Source: Enterococcus termitis (GTDB taxonomy: Bacteria; Bacillota; Bacilli; Lactobacillales; Enterococcaceae). From it: a DNA stretch of 64,000 nucleotides. Each line of letters opens with the position of its first letter. Within the stretch, counting starts at the first letter, position 1. The notes under the pieces were generated by a model, which ran no database searches, had not been told where the DNA came from, and saw only the letters and a list, made by a program, of their open reading frames with translations. The stretch lies in the NCBI RefSeq assembly GCF_001730305.1, contig NZ_MIJY01000012.1:310001-374000 (forward strand). The letters are read 5' to 3'. Positions 58,622-64,000 of the stretch are shown in pieces. The position numbers and the translations under genes are program-made.

Positions 58622-61600
58622 TTATTTTTCATGTTTCCCTTTTCTTCTCTTCCAAAATAGAAGTGATCCGGCAGCGCCAGCCATTAAGACACCCATACTC
58701 TGTGCTGTAGCAGATGTTTCTGCACCCGTATTTGGTAGTGTTCTTTGAGAACGGGTAGTTGGTAAAGTTGAACTGCTAGGATCTGTCTTGGTACGAATAG
58801 CAGATCTAGTCGTTGTTACTGTGGTACCTGCTGGATCTTGAGCTTTTTCTGTAGGTTTTGCCAAAGTTAATGGAGCTGTCGGCACTGTATTTACTTTGGC
58901 TGCTTCTGTCTTTTTCGGATCAGTCGGAGCAGTTAAATCAATTACTTTTTCTACTGGTTGCTCTGCTTCTTCAACAACTTCAGGAGCCGTTACCTCTGGT
59001 GTAGCAGGCGCGACAACTTCAGGAGCTTCTTCTATTTCTGTTGGTTTCTCTAAAGGATCGACCTCTGTGACATTTTCTAAATCTCCTAATTCCGTAGGTG
59101 CTTCGGGTTGGACGCTCCCTGTCGCTTCTTCACTATCAAAATCTATATCTGTTACAGGTTCAGTATTATCAATGTCTTCAACAGGTTGAGTTGGTGTTGA
59201 AGGTTGCGCTGTTGTCAGCATAGGAAGGTCAACATTTGCAACGTCCGTAAGCACTTTTGTAGAAAGAGCTGTTGGCTCAATGGAAGGATTCACCGGCTCT
59301 TGTACCGGTGTGACTATTTGTGGTGCCGCTAAATCTACTTCTACTTGCTTAGGTGCTTCTGGCATATCAGGTACTGGCGGAATATCTGGAGCTGTGATTT
59401 TGTAGATTTCTAATGAATCTAGTTTTGTTGTGATAGTTTCCATAGTAAATTCAGGAAATTGAATAACAATATCTGGATTTTGTCCCACTATTACGCCACT
59501 GTACTCACTACTTTGTCTAAAATTATCCTTTAGCCAGCTATAAATTGAAATTGGATAACCAGGTATTTGTGGGAGAGGAGTATTCTTTAAGTTTTTAATA
59601 TTTTCTTTGGCAATATTGGTAGTTTGAGTTACCATACTTTCAACGGAATTAGGAATAGGATCTCCCCAAAAATAAATTTGAACGGTACTAGATGTTAAGC
59701 TATTAAAAGTTGCAATAGCTTCTTTTAATTCTAATTGGGCTGTATTCCATGCTGTTGAAACTCCTTTTAAATAATCTGCATAATTAGAAAAATTAGTTAC
59801 TTGTTCATTGACAGTTTTTTCAAAAGTTGCAACAAATGAGTTCCATTCGTCTGCCGTTGTCATTTGTTGCAGATTCTCAGTAGTATATTCTGGCGAAATA
59901 GATGTAAAATCTAGGGTATTTAATGAATTAATAATTGGTTGCCAAATATTTGTATAATCATCATTTGGGTCACCCGAATTTCCAATACTCCAACCTGTTT
60001 TATATGCATCAAATGCTGTTTGGTAATTAGAATATGCCAAATAATAATCTTCGTAAATCTTGACAGTAGCAATATTTTTTTTCATTACTTCTTCTGCTTC
60101 TGCAATAAAGTTAGTTAACTTAGTCTCAAATGAATCAGGACTATAAACAACACTTAATTTAATATCAGGCGCAATGGAACTAACGTTATATGCATCGTTT
60201 TTCGCTTGATATTCTTCAATAATCGGCCAAGAGTCGGCTAAAGCTGCTTCAAGTGCCAATTCGGCAGCATCGTATGTTTCTTGCCATGCAGCTATAGCAT
60301 TAGGTATCCCTGCAAGCTTTTCTTGCGTGATTTGATCTGTTGGGAAGTTTTCAAGTACTGTATTCATTTCAGTAATTGATTCATTGATTTTTGCTTGGGC
60401 AGTTACAGCATTGTTGTAAGCTGCAAATGCATCCTCATAAGGTTTTGCTGCTGTAGTGAAATCTTCTTTAGCAAGTTCGTATTTGTCCTTTAACTGATTG
60501 TATGCAGTCATAGTTTCGTTATATTGGTCTTCAAGGATTTCGAATTTCTCGCTTGCAGCTTCATATGTCGTATTGGCGGAGTCCCATGCAGTATAGGCCG
60601 CTTCATATTTAGTATTTATGGTTGTGTATTCTGTTTTAAGTTGTGTAAAAGTATCTTTTATAGCATTGAATTCCTCTAAAACAGTTTGATACTCATTAGT
60701 ATGATTCGTTTGCTTTGTTTTAAGACTTCCCAACAATTCTGAGGCTTTATCATAATTTGCTGAGGTAAGTTGATATTTCTTTTCAAGATCAACATAATAA
60801 GCTGCTAGTTTTTCATATTCTATTTTACGTAGTTCATAGGAATCAGATGCAGCAGTAACAGCGTTTGCTGCAATAGAATAGGCAGTTTTTGCATTCGTAT
60901 AATCTGTTTGTAATGTGTCAAATTGTCCTTTTAGGTCGAGATAAATTGCTCTAGTATCATCAAATTGTGTTTGTAATGAATCAAATTGACCTTGTGTGTC
61001 TGCTAACGCTTCTTCTAAATTAGCAAAAGTTGTTTTAGTTTGTGAAAGTTCTTCTTTTAATTGTGTCAATTCGTCTTTTAATAGTTGTTGCTCCAATAAT
61101 AAACGATCATATTCAGTACGAGCGGTTTCAAATTTTTGATTCGCATTTTCGTAAGAAGAATACGTTGTATTGTACTTTGTTTCGATGGCAGTATAAGCAT
61201 CAAGTCCGTTAGTAAATTTAGTTTGTACGGCATCATAGGCTGCTTTTGCTTGATCATAAAGATCATTGACTACTTGTGCTTCTGCCAGTGCTGCTTGATA
61301 ATCTGCTTCCGTTTCATCATAAACTTGCATGACTTGTGTGTAGTTTATATGAACTTCGTTGTACGTTGTTTCCAGTTTTTGATAATCTGTTTTTGCTTGA
61401 TCACGTTTTAAAACAAGCGCATCATATTGCTGCTTGATCGACTGATAAGAAGCAGTAACATTTTGGTAGTCAGTTGTTACTTTATCGTATGCTGTTTTAG
61501 TTTCATTAAATTTAGCAGTTAGTAGGTCTGATTGTTCTTTGACTGCTTGGTATTCTTTGTTTATTTCATTAAAACGTGTGTTACTTTCGTTGTAAGCGGA

Positions 61601-62935
61601 AAGTGCCGCTGAGTATTCCACTGATCCTTCTTCATATTGGGTCATCAAAGCTTTTGCAGCTGCTCGTTTTTCTTCGTAAGTAACTAAATCAGTTGTATAG
61701 TTAGCCAGCTGAACATCGTAATCCGCTTTCTGCTGATCATAAACTGTTTTTTCAGTTTCATAGGCCGTTGTTTTTTGATCATAGATTAGTTTTTCAGCTT
61801 CATATGTTTTTCGTTCTGTTTCATATTGTGTTGTTAGCTCCGTCAACTGTGCTGATAATGTGTTGTAATCAGACAAAGCAGTTTCATAAGCTTGTTTGGC
61901 CGTATTATAGTTATCTTTGATCGTATTGTATGCAGTAAGCTTGTCTTCGTAGTTCGCAATCGATGCATTTAGTTCAGCAGAACGCGTTTCATACGTTGTT
62001 TTTTCAGTTAGATAACTTTCTTTGGCTGTGTTGTATTCATTTAATAATGTATTGTACTCGCTAAGTGCTTGATCGTATACGGTTTTGACTTCAGCATAAG
62101 CGGTTTTTGCTGTTTCAAGTTCAGCTCTTAAGGTATTGTAGGTTACAACTGCTTGATTGAATAGGACAGCATTTGCATTATAATTATCTTTTTTCGTAGT
62201 GTAAGTGTTTAACATTTTTTCATAAGAACTTTTTTGTTCATTATAGCTTAGCAACTGTGAGGCATACGCTGTTTTTGCTTCATTATAAGCGGATTGTATT
62301 TCTTCATAATCAAGTGCAGCGGCTTCATAAGCTGTTCGTTTTTCTTCGTAAGCATTACGCAACGTCTCGTATGCAGCTCTTTTTTCTTCAGCCTCAGTGT
62401 TTAGCATTTCGTAGTCATTTTGTGCTGTTAGGTACTCTTCTTGCATTGAAATAAATGTTTGTTGTGTTTCTTCATAATTAGCTTTTTCGGCTTCATAGTT
62501 AATTCGAACTTCTTCATAATTATCTACTTTTTCTTCATAATCTGCTTTATTTGCCTCATAAAGGGCTCTGCTATTTTCATAAGACTTTTTAGTTTCTTCA
62601 AATGCCAACAATTTCTCTTGGTAAGGTCCTTTTAGATTGTCGAGTTCTGCCTTTAACGGTGCAGCAATAGCATAAGCATCATCCGCCGCTGTTTTGGCTG
62701 TGTTGTACTCGCTAAGAGCATCCTCGTAGTTGTCCTTGACAGTTTGATAATCAGCTTTTGCAGCTTCGTATTCTTGCAAAGTAGTCATGTAGTCTCTTTG
62801 CAATTTTGTCTGTGTAGACTGATTTACCTGATTAACGGTCGTAGCCAGTGCTTGCACAGATGTTGCTGTTCCCATAAGCATTGTACTTGAATACAATAAA
62901 AACTTAAAGGTACCCTTTCTCCATGAATAATTCAT
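58622..62935 (-). CDS. LPXTG-anchored surface protein with a long tyrosine-heptad coiled coil
   Basis: The 1437-residue protein has a signal peptide (residues 1 to about 32), a very long helical region (about 45-875) in which Tyr recurs every seventh residue (Tyr49, 56, 63, 70, 77 and onward) with charged Glu/Lys/Asp positions between, a less regular part (about 880-1190), a Pro/Val/Glu-rich wall-spanning region (about 1190-1390), and the sorting signal LPNTG at 1400-1404 with a hydrophobic stretch and the KRRKGK tail. Sortase A should attach it to peptidoglycan. The ATG follows AAGGAAGG. Function is not evident; fibrous stalk, adhesin or matrix binder are possible. It is monocistronic. Confidence 0.9.
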   Translation of the reverse strand: MNYSWRKGTFKFLLYSSTMLMGTATSVQALATTVNQVNQSTQTKLQRDYMTTLQEYEAAKADYQTVKDNYEDALSEYNTAKTAADDAYAIAAPLKAELDNLKGPYQEKLLAFEETKKSYENSRALYEANKADYEEKVDNYEEVRINYEAEKANYEETQQTFISMQEEYLTAQNDYEMLNTEAEEKRAAYETLRNAYEEKRTAYEAAALDYEEIQSAYNEAKTAYASQLLSYNEQKSSYEKMLNTYTTKKDNYNANAVLFNQAVVTYNTLRAELETAKTAYAEVKTVYDQALSEYNTLLNEYNTAKESYLTEKTTYETRSAELNASIANYEDKLTAYNTIKDNYNTAKQAYETALSDYNTLSAQLTELTTQYETERKTYEAEKLIYDQKTTAYETEKTVYDQQKADYDVQLANYTTDLVTYEEKRAAAKALMTQYEEGSVEYSAALSAYNESNTRFNEINKEYQAVKEQSDLLTAKFNETKTAYDKVTTDYQNVTASYQSIKQQYDALVLKRDQAKTDYQKLETTYNEVHINYTQVMQVYDETEADYQAALAEAQVVNDLYDQAKAAYDAVQTKFTNGLDAYTAIETKYNTTYSSYENANQKFETARTEYDRLLLEQQLLKDELTQLKEELSQTKTTFANLEEALADTQGQFDSLQTQFDDTRAIYLDLKGQFDTLQTDYTNAKTAYSIAANAVTAASDSYELRKIEYEKLAAYYVDLEKKYQLTSANYDKASELLGSLKTKQTNHTNEYQTVLEEFNAIKDTFTQLKTEYTTINTKYEAAYTAWDSANTTYEAASEKFEILEDQYNETMTAYNQLKDKYELAKEDFTTAAKPYEDAFAAYNNAVTAQAKINESITEMNTVLENFPTDQITQEKLAGIPNAIAAWQETYDAAELALEAALADSWPIIEEYQAKNDAYNVSSIAPDIKLSVVYSPDSFETKLTNFIAEAEEVMKKNIATVKIYEDYYLAYSNYQTAFDAYKTGWSIGNSGDPNDDYTNIWQPIINSLNTLDFTSISPEYTTENLQQMTTADEWNSFVATFEKTVNEQVTNFSNYADYLKGVSTAWNTAQLELKEAIATFNSLTSSTVQIYFWGDPIPNSVESMVTQTTNIAKENIKNLKNTPLPQIPGYPISIYSWLKDNFRQSSEYSGVIVGQNPDIVIQFPEFTMETITTKLDSLEIYKITAPDIPPVPDMPEAPKQVEVDLAAPQIVTPVQEPVNPSIEPTALSTKVLTDVANVDLPMLTTAQPSTPTQPVEDIDNTEPVTDIDFDSEEATGSVQPEAPTELGDLENVTEVDPLEKPTEIEEAPEVVAPATPEVTAPEVVEEAEQPVEKVIDLTAPTDPKKTEAAKVNTVPTAPLTLAKPTEKAQDPAGTTVTTTRSAIRTKTDPSSSTLPTTRSQRTLPNTGAETSATAQSMGVLMAGAAGSLLFWKRRKGKHEK

Positions 62936-63379
62936 AAATATTACCTTCCTTTTACTATTTTTCCCTTTTTTTCACTTACTATTTGTGGTAAAACAATGCC
63001 TTCGTTAAGCCATTTATATTTGCACAAATGTAATTATACAATAATTACAAGTTAGTGATTTATCATGTTTTTCTTTGATCATCTAATTTTTTGAGAAGTA
63101 AATATCAAAAAAATCAGATAATAACATTAAATAGAAAGTACATATATTTTTTTTAGATAATCCTATTTTATAATAAATGAGAATATTGCTTAAAATAGCC
63201 CCTTTTTTGAAGTAAATGAGGTTAAGAAAGGATATTGATTCTAATGTAAAAATAACGGTATAATAATAATCCTTTATTTATACAATAATAAAAATAATTA
63301 TATGTATTTTATTGTATATATTAATAAAAGCTTGATAAGTGTTCAAAATAAAGAGTGATAAGCAGTCTAAATCAAATTT
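62936..63379. other. Intergenic, very AT-rich
   Basis: On the minus strand TATAAT at 63033-63038 may serve the LPXTG gene, without a good -35. No gene, RNA or repeat was recognised. Confidence 0.4.
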
Positions 63380-63395
63380 TGTTTCATGTGAAACA
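63380..63395. other. parS-like site (one mismatch)
   Basis: TGTTTCATGTGAAACA differs from the parS consensus in the central ACG (here ATG). It lies about 21 kb from oriC on the other arm from the exact sites. Confidence 0.5.
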
Positions 63396-63549
63396 TTCTA
63401 GATAATTGTCAGAGGTTCTTTTTATAGAAAATGAGTATAACTGGATTTGGGAGAGGTTTAACAGAATATCAATAGGAAGTGCATGAGGATAATCATTTAA
63501 AATGAAGGAAAGCAAATTTGTTTCTATTATTATTGAAAGGAGAGACAAC

Positions 63550-64000
63550 ATGACAACAATTGAAAAAATGATTCAGTGGATGGTTGAACGCCAGGGGAAG
63601 GTCAGCTATTCAATGATCGAAAGAACAGGTCCTAACAGTTATGATTGTTCCAGTGCGGTTTATTTTTCTTTAATCGCGGGAGAATTTTTACCTGTCGGAA
63701 CAATGGGGAATACAGATACACTTTTCTCTCATTTAGAAAAAGCAGGCTGGGAGTTGGTGAAACCAGATAGTACAGGGAATTACCCTGCTAAAAAAGGAGA
63801 TATTTTTATCTGGGGTGATCGAGGTTTTTCAGGCGGAGCAAATGGACATACTGGAATTTTTGTGGATGATAAGGATTCGATTATTCATTGTAACTATGGA
63901 TACAACGGGATTACCGTTAATAATCATGATCAAATCTGGTCTGTCAACGGCTGTCCTAGTATCACAATTTACCGCTATTCTCATAGCAATAGCACGCAGC
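63550..64000 (+). CDS. Phage-type peptidoglycan amidohydrolase (NlpC/P60-like), 3' end beyond window
   Basis: The visible 150 residues form a CHAP/NlpC-like catalytic domain of the Amidase_5 type used by phage endolysins. The catalytic Cys is at 33 in NSYDCSSAVYFSL and the His at 100 in ANGHTGIFVDD; a following DSIIHCNYGYNG is typical. The ATG follows GAAAGGAGAG. A cell-wall-binding domain should follow outside the window. No holin or other phage gene is visible in the window, so whether it belongs to a prophage or is a stand-alone autolysin is open. Confidence 0.85.
   Translation, partial: MTTIEKMIQWMVERQGKVSYSMIERTGPNSYDCSSAVYFSLIAGEFLPVGTMGNTDTLFSHLEKAGWELVKPDSTGNYPAKKGDIFIWGDRGFSGGANGHTGIFVDDKDSIIHCNYGYNGITVNNHDQIWSVNGCPSITIYRYSHSNSTQ

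Overview
The window is a chromosome segment of a low-GC Firmicute, most probably an Enterococcus of the E. faecalis relatives. The evidence is the gene order around the replication origin (dnaA, dnaN, an S4-like gene, recF, gyrB and gyrA on one arm; rpmH, rnpA, yidC, jag, mnmE and mnmG on the other), strong Shine-Dalgarno sites, frequent TTG/GTG starts, a sigma-54/ManR-type mannose PTS and an LPXTG surface protein. Species was not determined. No tRNA or rRNA gene was seen.

Layout. 1-4.7 kb: start of a mannose-type PTS operon (EIIAB cut by the window edge, a separate EIIB), a sigma-54 promoter and its LevR/ManR-type activator. 4.8-12.9 kb: ABC-F ATPase, TPM-domain protein, DegV protein, purA, a chromosomal plasmid-type Rep_3 initiator and two SDR oxidoreductases. 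13-18.8 kb: dnaB, rplI, gdpP, rpsR, ssb, rpsF. 19-28 kb: an orphan acyl-adenylate enzyme and a compact menaquinone operon menB-E-F-D-H-C. 28.5-32.7 kb: small accessory genes, including a secreted staphopain-like (C47) cysteine protease facing a small lipoprotein, and a hotdog thioesterase. 32.8-42.3 kb: gyrA, gyrB, recF, yaaA, dnaN, dnaA and a two-part oriC with DnaA boxes on both sides of dnaA and a DnaA-trio-like tract. 42.3-49.7 kb: rpmH, a 203-bp tandem repeat, rnpA, yidC, jag, a YbjQ-like gene flanked by two candidate small RNAs, mnmE, mnmG. 49.7-52.6 kb: an AT-rich accessory patch with a dead phage integrase, an unknown secreted protein and an ECF sigma/anti-sigma pair. 53-58.2 kb: a fructose-type PTS operon with two class II aldolases. 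58.6-64 kb: a 1437-residue LPXTG protein built on a tyrosine-every-seventh-residue coiled coil, then the start of a phage-type peptidoglycan hydrolase.

How it fits together. The replication and chromosome-segregation signals are dense: DnaA boxes, three exact and two one-mismatch parS sites, replication genes pointing away from oriC, and c-di-AMP turnover (gdpP). Around this core sit carbon-uptake systems with PRD-type regulators, quinone synthesis for respiration, and cell-surface or secreted factors. Two families of dispersed intergenic repeats recur; one of them lies in the likely leaders of both menB and dnaA. The least explained items are the Tyr-heptad surface protein, the covarying 203-bp repeats beside oriC, the two small RNA candidates and the secreted protease/lipoprotein pair.
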